DNA of 64,000 nucleotides, taken from positions 11,664-75,663 of the forward strand of contig NZ_CAMFHL010000008.1 of assembly GCF_945952095.1 (NCBI RefSeq), in the 5' to 3' direction. A model generated the notes under the pieces. It was not told the origin of the DNA, searched no databases, and worked only from the letters and a program-made list of their open reading frames with translations. Every line of letters starts with the position of its first letter. Positions within the stretch are counted from its first letter, which is position 1. A program made the position numbers and the translations under genes. The stretch is from an uncultured Arsenicibacter sp. Lineage in GTDB: Bacteria > Bacteroidota > Bacteroidia > Cytophagales > Spirosomataceae. Below are positions 44,411-52,299 of the stretch, in pieces.

Positions 44411-45172
44411 TTAAATAAACTGCTTACCGCCATCGACAACGATGGTTTGACCGGTGACGAAATCAGCGAGCGACGAGGCCAGATACAACGCAGTACCGGC
44501 GATGTCTTCTGAGGTCGACGGCCGTTTGATGGCCCCGCGGTCGACGCCGTATTCACGGGCGTTATCCATCAGGTTCAGACTCGCTTCAGTCAGGGTGAAG
44601 CCCGGTGCAATGGCGTTGACGTTGATGTGGAAGTTGCCTAACTCCTTCGCCATTGACCGGGTCAACCCGATGACTCCCCCTTTGGATGCTACGTAGTGCG
44701 ACCAGTTTGGTGATCCGCTCATGACGGTTGCGGATGAAATATTGATAATTTTCCCGCCCATACCCGTTTCCCGGAACCGGTCAATCATCGGCTTTGCAAC
44801 GGCCTTTGAACACTGCCAGACGCCTTTCAGATTCACGTCCATCACCAGATCCCACTCGGCTTCTGCCAGTTCGTAAAACGGTTTGCGGTTCAGCGTGGCA
44901 TAGATGGCTGCATTATTGATCAGCACATCAATCCGGCCGTATGTTTCCATCACCGCAGCGACCATCGCACTAACCGATGCCTCACTGACTACATCGGCCA
45001 CAAGGTCCAGGCCGTTCACCTGTTGCGGCGTTTCTTCCGCCCCGGCCTTGTTTTTATCGCAGGCAATGACAATGGCCCCCTGTGTCGCAAACGTATGGGC
45101 AAACGTCCGTCCCAGGCCACCGGCGGCACCGGTAATGACGACTACTTTCTCCTGTAAATCAAGCATATTCAT
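44411..45172 (-). CDS. Short-chain dehydrogenase/reductase, probable aryl alcohol dehydrogenase of the cre-like pathway
   Basis: A 253-residue classical SDR from ATG 45172. It has the NAD(P) motif TGAAGGLG, NNAAIY, the catalytic Ser (INISSATVMSG) and Tyr160/Lys164 (YVASK). In the cre pathway an alcohol dehydrogenase acts on the phosphorylated 4-hydroxybenzyl alcohol, and this gene is the only alcohol dehydrogenase candidate in the operon. Assignment is by context; other SDR substrates cannot be excluded. Confidence 0.82.
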   Translation of the reverse strand: MNMLDLQEKVVVITGAAGGLGRTFAHTFATQGAIVIACDKNKAGAEETPQQVNGLDLVADVVSEASVSAMVAAVMETYGRIDVLINNAAIYATLNRKPFYELAEAEWDLVMDVNLKGVWQCSKAVAKPMIDRFRETGMGGKIINISSATVMSGSPNWSHYVASKGGVIGLTRSMAKELGNFHINVNAIAPGFTLTEASLNLMDNAREYGVDRGAIKRPSTSEDIAGTALYLASSLADFVTGQTIVVDGGKQFI

Positions 45173-45232
45173 TTTGCCGTGAAGGCGCTTTATCGCTGTC
45201 ATTTTCGAAGCGGATCACACTCCGTTCCGTTG

Positions 45233-45850
45233 TTAATCAATAAATAGCCGGACATCCAGATTCAGCCGGGCCGTTTCCAGCATGACCGTAGCAAGCCGCC
45301 GCCCTTCGTCCGTCAGGAAGCCCGGCAGCACAAAGTCGCGCAGGATGTCGAGTACCTCAGCCTGGCCGATCTCAAACCATTCGCCAATGATGCGGTTGCC
45401 ATGCGGCGTATACCGCCAGAGTTTGTCGGCATCCTTGTGAATGGCATCGTTCAGTGACCGCGCCTGTTTGGTCGTATCATGCCCGTCGATAAGGTCCAGT
45501 ATTTCTGCAATCTGCGCATCCGGATACCCCAGCGATTCCAGAACCGGCCGGGCCACTCCGAGGCTTTCGAGCTCATGCTGCCGGGTAAGTTCGGGATACT
45601 TGTTATTGGGCCCGAATGCGTGCAGGATTTTGTCCTGCGGTATTTTCGACCAGCCGGTATCGTGCAGCAGGATGGCAGGCAGCACTACCGCCGGATTGGC
45701 TTCCGGATAACAGTCCAGCAGCTTTTGCGCCAGCAGGAACGAGAAGAGCGTGTGCTCGTCGTTGTTCCGTACGGCGAGGTGCGGGCGGGCCTGTTGCCAG
45801 ACGGCCGACAGGTTACCGGCGGCGGTGTTGAAAAACGGGCTGTCTTGCAT
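45233..45850 (-). CDS. HD-domain phosphohydrolase, first copy (CreD-like candidate)
   Basis: A 205-residue metal-dependent HD protein. Ligand candidates are His33, His63-Asp64 (LLHDTGW), His92, His124-Asp125 (DGHDT) and Asp140. The block DGHDT, RSLND and DADKLWR is shared with the second HD gene at 47381-47968, so the two are paralogues. HD enzymes hydrolyse phosphate esters; CreD of C. glutamicum, as I recall an HD-type protein, releases 4-hydroxybenzoate from its phosphate. Which of the two copies does so here is not known. Confidence 0.82.
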   Translation of the reverse strand: MQDSPFFNTAAGNLSAVWQQARPHLAVRNNDEHTLFSFLLAQKLLDCYPEANPAVVLPAILLHDTGWSKIPQDKILHAFGPNNKYPELTRQHELESLGVARPVLESLGYPDAQIAEILDLIDGHDTTKQARSLNDAIHKDADKLWRYTPHGNRIIGEWFEIGQAEVLDILRDFVLPGFLTDEGRRLATVMLETARLNLDVRLFID

Positions 45851-45950
45851 AGTCGTGACTACAGGTTAACCAGGAAGGCGGGAAGACGAAAAGGGGCACA
45901 ACGTTTCTTTCGTTTTTATACCCCATACACTCCCACCTGTTGATTCAGGC

Positions 45951-47378
45951 TTAATAGTTCAGGTAAATTGTTTTCAGCTCGGTATAGGCTTCGATGCCGT
46001 AACGGCCTTTTTCGCGTCCGACGCCACTTTGCTTGTAGCCCCCGAACGGCACGTCGTGGTAAGACCGGTGAATATTGTTGATCCAGACCGACCCGGCTTC
46101 CAGCGATTCAGCGACCCGTAAGCCGGTACCGAGATTGGCAGAAAACACATACCCTGCCAGCCCGTACACCGAATCATTGGCCAGATCAATGGCTTCCTCA
46201 ACGGTGTTAAAAGGCATCACCCCGATCACCGGCCCGAACGTTTCTTCGGTCATGATCTTCATCAAATGATTGGTGTCTGCCAGTACCGTTGGCGGAAAAA
46301 ACCACCCCTGGTCGTATACGTCACCGGTCAGGCGACGGCCACCGGTCAGCAGGGTTGCTCCTTTGTCCAGGGCATCCTGCACCTGTCGTTCGCTGTTCGC
46401 GTAGATTTTTTGGTTCACCAGCGGCCCCATATCAGCACCGGAATCCGGATGCCCGACGGTCAGAGTTTGTGTCCGGCTGACGAGTTGCTCCAGAAAAGCG
46501 GCGTAGATACTTTCGTGTACATACAGGCGGTTGACGCGGTAGCAGAACTGTCCGCTGTTGGCAAACGCATGCCGCACAATGGCCGGAATGGCAACCGATA
46601 TATCCGCATCGGCACAGACAATGGCCGGTGACTGCCCGCCCAGTTCCAGCGTCAGGTGTTTGTTGTGCGCCGCTGCCAGTGCCCCGATCCGCTGACCGGT
46701 GCCGGTACCGCCCGTAAAGGCTATTTTTGCCGTTACCGGGTGTTCGATCAGCGCATTACCGATAGCAGCACCATACCCCGTAATGACGTTAAAGACCCCC
46801 GCCGGATAACCGGCATCAGCAAACAGCTCCGCCAGCTTCAGCGTTGACAGCGGGGTATCTTCCGATGGCTTCGAAACCACCGTACACCCCGCGATTAAGG
46901 CCGCACCCAGTTTCATGGTCAGGAGCGTAATGGGGTAATTAAACGGCGTAATGGCCACCACTACACCCACCGGCTCCCTGACAATCAGCGCTTTTTCACC
47001 GTCGAGGTTATGCAGCGGAATCTCTCCTTTGAGCCGGAGCCCTTCTTCGGCATAAAAATCAAGCAGATCGGCACTGCGGCTTAACTCGGTCAGGCAACCG
47101 GCCATCGGGCGGCCCAGCTCCCTGGCCAGCAAACCGGCCAGTTCAGCGGCCTGTTCCCGCATCCGGGCGGCGGCTTTGTGCTGTAGCCTGGCCCGGTCGG
47201 CGACCGGCAGCCGGCGCCAGCTGCGGTAAGCGCGGGCGGCACTTGTCAGCGCCTGTTCCACATCCTCGCTGTCGCTACAGGCAAATGTGTCAATCACTTC
47301 ACCCGTACACGGGTTTATGACCGCATCGAAACGGCCCGAATGCGGATCGGCCCAGGCACCCTCTATAAAGTTTTTCAT
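45951..47378 (-). CDS. Aldehyde dehydrogenase, probable aryl aldehyde dehydrogenase of the cre-like pathway
   Basis: A 475-residue NAD(P)-dependent aldehyde dehydrogenase with catalytic Cys279 (SGQFCYR), general base Glu245 (LELGGQSP), Lys170 (VSKPSED) and GGTGTGQRIG. It starts 2 nt after the preceding HD stop. By position and class it would oxidise the (phospho)benzaldehyde intermediate to the acid. It resembles succinate-semialdehyde and lactaldehyde dehydrogenases, so the substrate is inference from context. Confidence 0.88.
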   Translation of the reverse strand: MKNFIEGAWADPHSGRFDAVINPCTGEVIDTFACSDSEDVEQALTSAARAYRSWRRLPVADRARLQHKAAARMREQAAELAGLLARELGRPMAGCLTELSRSADLLDFYAEEGLRLKGEIPLHNLDGEKALIVREPVGVVVAITPFNYPITLLTMKLGAALIAGCTVVSKPSEDTPLSTLKLAELFADAGYPAGVFNVITGYGAAIGNALIEHPVTAKIAFTGGTGTGQRIGALAAAHNKHLTLELGGQSPAIVCADADISVAIPAIVRHAFANSGQFCYRVNRLYVHESIYAAFLEQLVSRTQTLTVGHPDSGADMGPLVNQKIYANSERQVQDALDKGATLLTGGRRLTGDVYDQGWFFPPTVLADTNHLMKIMTEETFGPVIGVMPFNTVEEAIDLANDSVYGLAGYVFSANLGTGLRVAESLEAGSVWINNIHRSYHDVPFGGYKQSGVGREKGRYGIEAYTELKTIYLNY

Positions 47379-47380
47379 TG

Positions 47381-47968
47381 TCAGATTACGTCACAGCAGA
47401 GCTCCTGTCGCGTCCGGATCAGATCCGTGTTTGCCATCTCTACCGATTCGGGTAAATGCAGCTGAGGAATCACATCAGTTACCAGCCGATTACAATATTG
47501 TCCGGGAGTCAGTTTAAACCAGTCGCTGGCTACGCTCACCCCTGTAACCGTGAAGCGCCAGAGTTTATCAGCATCCCGGACAATCTCGTCGTTCAGCGAG
47601 CGCGAAAACGTGCGGGTATCGTGCCCGTCGATAATCGTTGCCACGCCGGCAATAAAGTCATCGCTATACCCCAGTCCGGCCAGAATCGGGCCTGACAGCC
47701 GCACACCCTCTGATTCGTGGAGATAGCGGACATCGCTCTGGAGGTAGTTCTCACTCTGAAATCCTTTTTTAAAAATATCGTCCTCATCAATCGAGTACCA
47801 GCCAATGTCGTGCAGGATAATGGCTGCTGCGACAAGGTCGCGGTCAGCATCCGGCCAGGCATCGGCCAGCCGCATCGCGTAGTGGTATGAGATCGGTATA
47901 TGCACATCGTTTTTACGGACGCGCATATACGTTTCGGCCGCTTTCAGAATCTGAAAATGTGAGGTCAT
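47381..47968 (-). CDS. HD-domain phosphohydrolase, second copy (CreD-like candidate)
   Basis: A 195-residue HD protein with His23, His53-Asp54 (ILHDIGW), His84, His116-Asp117 (DGHDT) and Asp132 in DADKLWR. It is a diverged paralogue of the HD protein encoded at 45233-45850. The C-terminus ends with CCDV. It lies directly between the dikinase-like gene and the aldehyde dehydrogenase gene, with 12 and 2 nt spacing, so it belongs to the same transcript. A role in aryl phosphate hydrolysis or in proofreading of the phosphorylated intermediate is inferred. Confidence 0.82.
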   Translation of the reverse strand: MTSHFQILKAAETYMRVRKNDVHIPISYHYAMRLADAWPDADRDLVAAAIILHDIGWYSIDEDDIFKKGFQSENYLQSDVRYLHESEGVRLSGPILAGLGYSDDFIAGVATIIDGHDTRTFSRSLNDEIVRDADKLWRFTVTGVSVASDWFKLTPGQYCNRLVTDVIPQLHLPESVEMANTDLIRTRQELCCDVI

Positions 47969-47980
47969 GTCGTTTTACGG

Positions 47981-49792
47981 TTAGGCAGCTTCGAGGATGG
48001 TTACCTCACCCATGGCGCCGTTTACCCGAATCCGGTCACCGGTTTTGATGGTGGTCGTTGCCGAGCCGGTACCGGTTACTGCCGGCAGACCGTATTCGCG
48101 GCAGACGATGGCAGCGTGCGACATCATACCGCCGATATCGGTAACGGTTGCCTTGATTTTGCCGAATACCGGCGCCCAGCTCGGTGCTGTTACACGGGTG
48201 ATCAGAATTTCACCGTCCTGCAACAAACCCAGATCATCAGGGCTGTAAATTACCCGGGCAACGCCTTCGACCGTTCCCGGCGATGCGGCCATGCCTTTGA
48301 GCTGATTTGTGTTGTCGCTGCTGCTCAGCCAGCCCTGTACGCTCTCCGTGGTAATGCCCCACAGCATGATCGTAAACGGTTCGGTCACAACGGCAGGCGG
48401 TTCGTTAAAGGCCGGTTTCGGCGGAGCGGTAGCCAGTGCATCAACGATTTTTTTCCGGCGGGCTACTTCGGCCGGCAGGTAGCTCGGGCCGATCGACGGT
48501 ACGCCCATGGCCCATCCCCGCCCGTAATCAAACAACAGGTTCAGGATTTCTTCGCGCCGGAAATAGAACATATCCTGCGGATCGGCAAAGAAACCGGCGT
48601 CGGTCAGTACATCGGACAGCTGACGCATTTTCCGCCAGAAAACACTCATTGCCCAGTGCTCAATGTAGAAATTGTGGTTCTCAACATACGGGAATACCAC
48701 GCGGGCCAGCCCCAGTTTCCCGTCAAAGGCCGCCTGTGCTTCTTCTGACGGCAGCGAATCGCGGTATTCTTCCGTAATCCGGTCGCGTTCAGCCGCGATG
48801 GCCTCTGTCGGGCGGTCAATGTTTTCTCCGGCCACTACCTTGGCGGTATAGTCCTGTACATACCCGAACGGAATGTGCAGGTGTTCAATCCAGTATTTAT
48901 CGCTTGAATAAAAGCCGTTGCCTGTCGTAAAGTTGAACCACGGATACTTCGCGGCTTCCCACGCGGCCACCCACTGCCTGCCCGCATCTGTTGCGGCCAG
49001 TGCTGTCAGGGCACCGTCCAGATCGTTTTCCCGGATCGTATCAGCCACGCCGAGTTCGACCGCCAGTTTAGCCAGTTTACGCAGCTCATCGTCCGGGCGG
49101 AACAGGTCTACATCAATTCCCTGCACCATTTTCGCAATCGACAAATCCGGAATACCCGGAAACGACTCTTTGCAGAAGCCGAAAAAGTCGAGGTACGCCG
49201 CATAGCCCAGATTCAGAAACTCAAAATGGTACATCCATGTCTTGTAACACAGATCGATCATTTTGTTGTAGTTATGAATCAGGTGGTAGGTAGGATCCAG
49301 TCCGACACCGCCTTTAACCCATTCAATATCAACCACCTCCGGCAACGTCTCAAACGTTACAGATTCCATTTCGTCGATAACGCCCTTAACTTTCCGGTGC
49401 CAGTTATCGAGCAGGTCGTTCCAGTTCTGAAAGTAGAACCCGGCCCGTTCGAGGAACTGCGGTACCCGGTCCGGAATCAGCTCGGGGCTTACCCCCACCG
49501 GACTCATGTAGCAGTAGCCGTTATGAATTTTGAAGTCGATGCCGTTGGCGGGCGGAATCAGCCACTGCCGGGTGTTGTACTGCCCGAGGCATTTTACAGC
49601 AAACTCAACCGTAATAGCATCAAAGGGCTTAAAGACGTTCGGCCAGTGCTGTGAGTCGCAGAAAAAGAACTTGGCTTCTTCGGATTCCCGGAGGTTGTCC
49701 TGAAAAACCATGTAATAGGGATACAACGCTTTCCAGTCTTCGGCACCCGCCGGGGCGTGGTGATCGTAAGGACTTACAAATTTCTGGCTCAT
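47981..49792 (-). CDS. CreHI-type aryl phosphate synthase, swivelling-His subunit
   Basis: A 603-residue protein whose last 100 residues are the PEP-utilising enzyme mobile domain, with phospho-acceptor His559 in GGMMSHAAIVCREYG. The first 480 residues do not show the PEP-binding barrel of PEP synthase and are presumably the phenol site. Size and domain content match the 70-kDa subunit of Thauera phenylphosphate synthase and the 4-cresol-phosphorylating CreHI enzyme. Its partner is the gene just upstream. In this scheme ATP phosphorylates the His and the phosphate goes to the phenol OH. I am not sure which cre letter belongs to which subunit, so none is given. Confidence 0.82.
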   Translation of the reverse strand: MSQKFVSPYDHHAPAGAEDWKALYPYYMVFQDNLRESEEAKFFFCDSQHWPNVFKPFDAITVEFAVKCLGQYNTRQWLIPPANGIDFKIHNGYCYMSPVGVSPELIPDRVPQFLERAGFYFQNWNDLLDNWHRKVKGVIDEMESVTFETLPEVVDIEWVKGGVGLDPTYHLIHNYNKMIDLCYKTWMYHFEFLNLGYAAYLDFFGFCKESFPGIPDLSIAKMVQGIDVDLFRPDDELRKLAKLAVELGVADTIRENDLDGALTALAATDAGRQWVAAWEAAKYPWFNFTTGNGFYSSDKYWIEHLHIPFGYVQDYTAKVVAGENIDRPTEAIAAERDRITEEYRDSLPSEEAQAAFDGKLGLARVVFPYVENHNFYIEHWAMSVFWRKMRQLSDVLTDAGFFADPQDMFYFRREEILNLLFDYGRGWAMGVPSIGPSYLPAEVARRKKIVDALATAPPKPAFNEPPAVVTEPFTIMLWGITTESVQGWLSSSDNTNQLKGMAASPGTVEGVARVIYSPDDLGLLQDGEILITRVTAPSWAPVFGKIKATVTDIGGMMSHAAIVCREYGLPAVTGTGSATTTIKTGDRIRVNGAMGEVTILEAA

Positions 49793-49826
49793 GTCGATTG
49801 TGATTGGTTAAAGGTAGTCGTACAGG

Positions 49827-50897
49827 TTATCGCTTACTGGCAAGTGGATTCATCAACGTACTCAGAATACCTTCCATACCCGTTTTGATCGGGGTTTGGG
49901 TAGTTTTCTTCTGCGACCATACCGTCTCGGGGCGGCTTTGCAGCAGGGTAAAATTCTGACCGGCCGGCAGGTCGGCGTCCAGCGCCCATTCAATATCCTG
50001 CGGGCAGCCGTAGTGTTTTTCAATGGTTTTGGCTATCCGGCAAACGGCCTTTACTTCTTCCTCGGTCAGGCTCGGTTTTTCGGCACGCCCGGCCTCCACC
50101 TCACGCGTCAGTACGCGGCGGTTGATGCGGTCGGGCACGTGTTCAATGGTTTTTACGTGTATCGTTGCCTTCACGATTTCGAGCATCACCTTATCGACCA
50201 GGAAATGGTCGGGGGTAACTTCGCCTGACACCACGGCCTCGCCAAGCCCCCACGACGCGTCGATCACAATCTTCGAGCGGTCGCCGTTGGTCGGGTTCAG
50301 GGTCATGGCTACACCGGCCGTCCGGGCATTCACCATTTTCTGCACCACCACACACATCAGCACATCATCTTCAGGAATGCCCTGATTCCGGCGGTAGTTG
50401 ATGGCCCGGGATGTATACAGACTGGCCCAGCAGCGGCGGACGTGGTCAATTACCTCGTCTTCGCCCACCACCCAGAGGTAGGTGTCCTGTTGTCCGGCAA
50501 AACTGGCATCGGGTAAATCCTCGGCCGTTGCGCTCGACCGCACTGCCACCGGCAGATCGGCGTCCATTCCCGCCATGCTGCACAGTTTCCGGTAAGACGC
50601 ACGGATAGCCGCATCAACGTCGGCCGGCAGGGGTTTATCCAGCAGCAGCTGCCGGATCGCCGCCGATTGCCGGTCAAGCCCGGCGATGTCCGTGCAGTCG
50701 ATACCGTTGACAAGGCCGAGAATGGTATCGAACAGATCAGAGGCATGTAAAAAGGCTGAATAGGCATGCGTCGTGACGCAAAAACCGACAGGAACCGGTA
50801 GCCGGGCCGCACTCATGCTGGCCAGACTAGCGCCTTTGCCCCCCAGAACAGGGTATTCAGCCGGCGTAGTTTCATCAAAAAATAAGGTAGGTTTCAT
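49827..50897 (-). CDS. CreHI-type aryl phosphate synthase, ATP-grasp subunit
   Basis: A 356-residue protein (ATG 50897; ATG 50909 adds four residues) equal to the N-terminal nucleotide-binding part of PEP synthase/PPDK. It has YPVLGGKGASLASM, VAVRSSATAEDLPDASFAGQ, GVAMTLNPTNGD, GLGEAVVSGEVTPD and the closing QSRPETVWS. Splitting it from the His domain is the arrangement of phenylphosphate synthase, not of PEP synthase. It sits 34 nt before the swivelling-His subunit gene. It would activate the His with the beta phosphate of ATP. Confidence 0.85.
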   Translation of the reverse strand: MKPTLFFDETTPAEYPVLGGKGASLASMSAARLPVPVGFCVTTHAYSAFLHASDLFDTILGLVNGIDCTDIAGLDRQSAAIRQLLLDKPLPADVDAAIRASYRKLCSMAGMDADLPVAVRSSATAEDLPDASFAGQQDTYLWVVGEDEVIDHVRRCWASLYTSRAINYRRNQGIPEDDVLMCVVVQKMVNARTAGVAMTLNPTNGDRSKIVIDASWGLGEAVVSGEVTPDHFLVDKVMLEIVKATIHVKTIEHVPDRINRRVLTREVEAGRAEKPSLTEEEVKAVCRIAKTIEKHYGCPQDIEWALDADLPAGQNFTLLQSRPETVWSQKKTTQTPIKTGMEGILSTLMNPLASKR

Positions 50898-50979
50898 CAG
50901 GCTTATCAAGTATCAAGCAATCCAGCAACAATCATCCGGTATTCAGAACCTCTGGCACACAGCGCTACGCATGCAGTCC

Positions 50980-52212
50980 CTACACGTTCCACTCAACCTC
51001 CACGGCCACCGGCGCGCGGAACGACGTGTTAGGCGCGAACCGGAACTGCTGATCCGGTTTAATACGCAGGTCCGGCAGCAGGCGGGTCAGTTCTTCGAGC
51101 ACAATCTTTGACTCCAGTTTGGCCAGGGGCGACCCGAGGCAAAAGTGAATGCCGTAGCCAAACGACAGGTGTTCCTTTGCGTTCGGCCGCTCAATGTCGA
51201 ACGACTCTCCGTGTTCGAAGCGGTTTTCGTCACGGTTTCCGGAGCCCATAACCAGCAGAATATCGGCACCGGCCGGCACGTGCACGCCACCGATTTCGCC
51301 GTCTTCCAGGGCTTTGCGCCGCCACGACACAATCGACGGTGAATAGCGCAGCACTTCTTCAATAGCGTTCGGTATCAGGGCCGGATTCGCGCACAGAGCC
51401 TCCCAGCCCTCGCGGTGAAGCAGCAACTCCCGGATGCCGTTGCCAATGAGCGACGTGGTTGTTTCATGACCGGCAAACAGCTGACTGTAACAGATAGCGG
51501 CAATTTCGCGGTCGCTGATGTCGTGCCCTTCAGCCTGCAAGCGTACCAGATCACCCGGCAGATCGTCGGTCGGGTTTTCCTTACGGAGCGCGACCAGTTG
51601 CTGGCAGTAATTCCAGTAATTGACCATGTTCTGCGCATGTACCAGTTGTTCCTCTTCCGTCAGGTCGCCCCAGGTCATCAGCAACCGGCTCTCGGCCCAG
51701 CTCTTCACCTGTTGCACATCCTCATTCGGAACGCCCAGCAACATAAAAATCACCAGTGCGGGCAGGTCGTAGGCCAGCTGCCGCACCAGCTCGGCATGAC
51801 CATCCTGTTCAAACCGGCCGATCATATCGATAGCCAGCAGGCGGATGCGCGGTTCCAGTTTTTTAAAGCGGCTCAGGTTAAAGGCCATACTCACAATCCG
51901 GCGGATACGCGTATGGTCAGGCGGCACCCGGCCCGACAGGCCCGATAGCCCGATCATGCCCTGCGCTTCCATCAGTTGTTTTGCCTTCGGGGCAATCGGC
52001 CGGAACGGCGACTGGGCATTTTCGGAGGTATATACTTTCCAGTTGCTGAAAACAGCTTTGATGTCTTCGTAGCGCGTAACCACATAGTACCCCAGTTCTT
52101 CACTGAAAAAGACGGGTTGTTCTTCCCGCGCCTGCTTATAAAACGGGAATGGATTGGTCAGATCGAATGGCTTGAACACCTCTTTTGTCTGATGGTAAGG
52201 GCAACCGCTCAT
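50980..52212 (-). CDS. creJ: Cytochrome P450, CreJ-like
   Basis: A 410-residue soluble bacterial P450 from ATG 52212 (an upstream TTG at 52251 lies in the promoter box). Haem ligand Cys358 is in FGYGIHFCLGSPLAKLE, the I-helix motif is LFAGHETTTSL and the K-helix ExxR is EVLR. A class I ferredoxin and reductase are in the same operon. By context it would oxidise the methyl group of a phosphorylated 4-alkylphenol, as CreJ (CYP288 type) does. Basic residues for phosphate binding cannot be judged without an alignment. Confidence 0.88.
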   Translation of the reverse strand: MSGCPYHQTKEVFKPFDLTNPFPFYKQAREEQPVFFSEELGYYVVTRYEDIKAVFSNWKVYTSENAQSPFRPIAPKAKQLMEAQGMIGLSGLSGRVPPDHTRIRRIVSMAFNLSRFKKLEPRIRLLAIDMIGRFEQDGHAELVRQLAYDLPALVIFMLLGVPNEDVQQVKSWAESRLLMTWGDLTEEEQLVHAQNMVNYWNYCQQLVALRKENPTDDLPGDLVRLQAEGHDISDREIAAICYSQLFAGHETTTSLIGNGIRELLLHREGWEALCANPALIPNAIEEVLRYSPSIVSWRRKALEDGEIGGVHVPAGADILLVMGSGNRDENRFEHGESFDIERPNAKEHLSFGYGIHFCLGSPLAKLESKIVLEELTRLLPDLRIKPDQQFRFAPNTSFRAPVAVEVEWNV

Positions 52213-52248
52213 ACTGTTTGTGCGTTGGTTGAGGTCGAAAACGTATGC

Positions 52249-52283
52249 CAAAGATAGGCCACCTTTCTTTGGTCTATCTTTGG
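52249..52283 (-). promoter_or_regulatory. Candidate SARP operator and -7 box before the P450 gene
   Basis: On the minus strand CCAAAGA occurs at 52277-52283 and again at 52266-52272, an 11-bp period with a 4-nt spacer, the geometry of known SARP heptamer sites. Nine nt after the second repeat comes TATCTTTG (52249-52256), a perfect TAnnTTTG -7 box, 37 nt before the P450 start. The same bases also form a 10-bp inverted repeat (52248-52257 with 52274-52283). Confidence 0.6.
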
Positions 52284-52299
52284 TTTTTTTATGAGTTTT

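Noticed and set aside
45233..47968. HD proteins as Cas3 or cyclic-nucleotide phosphodiesterases
   Set aside because: No helicase, cas gene, PAS or HD-GYP signature; the catabolic operon context is clearer.
47981..50897. Pyruvate, water dikinase (PEP synthase) in two pieces by frameshift
   Set aside because: The two genes have their own starts and a 34-nt gap, and the PEP barrel is absent, so a broken ppsA does not fit.
49827..50897. Rifampicin phosphotransferase
   Set aside because: That enzyme has both parts on one chain of about 870 residues and no P450 operon context.
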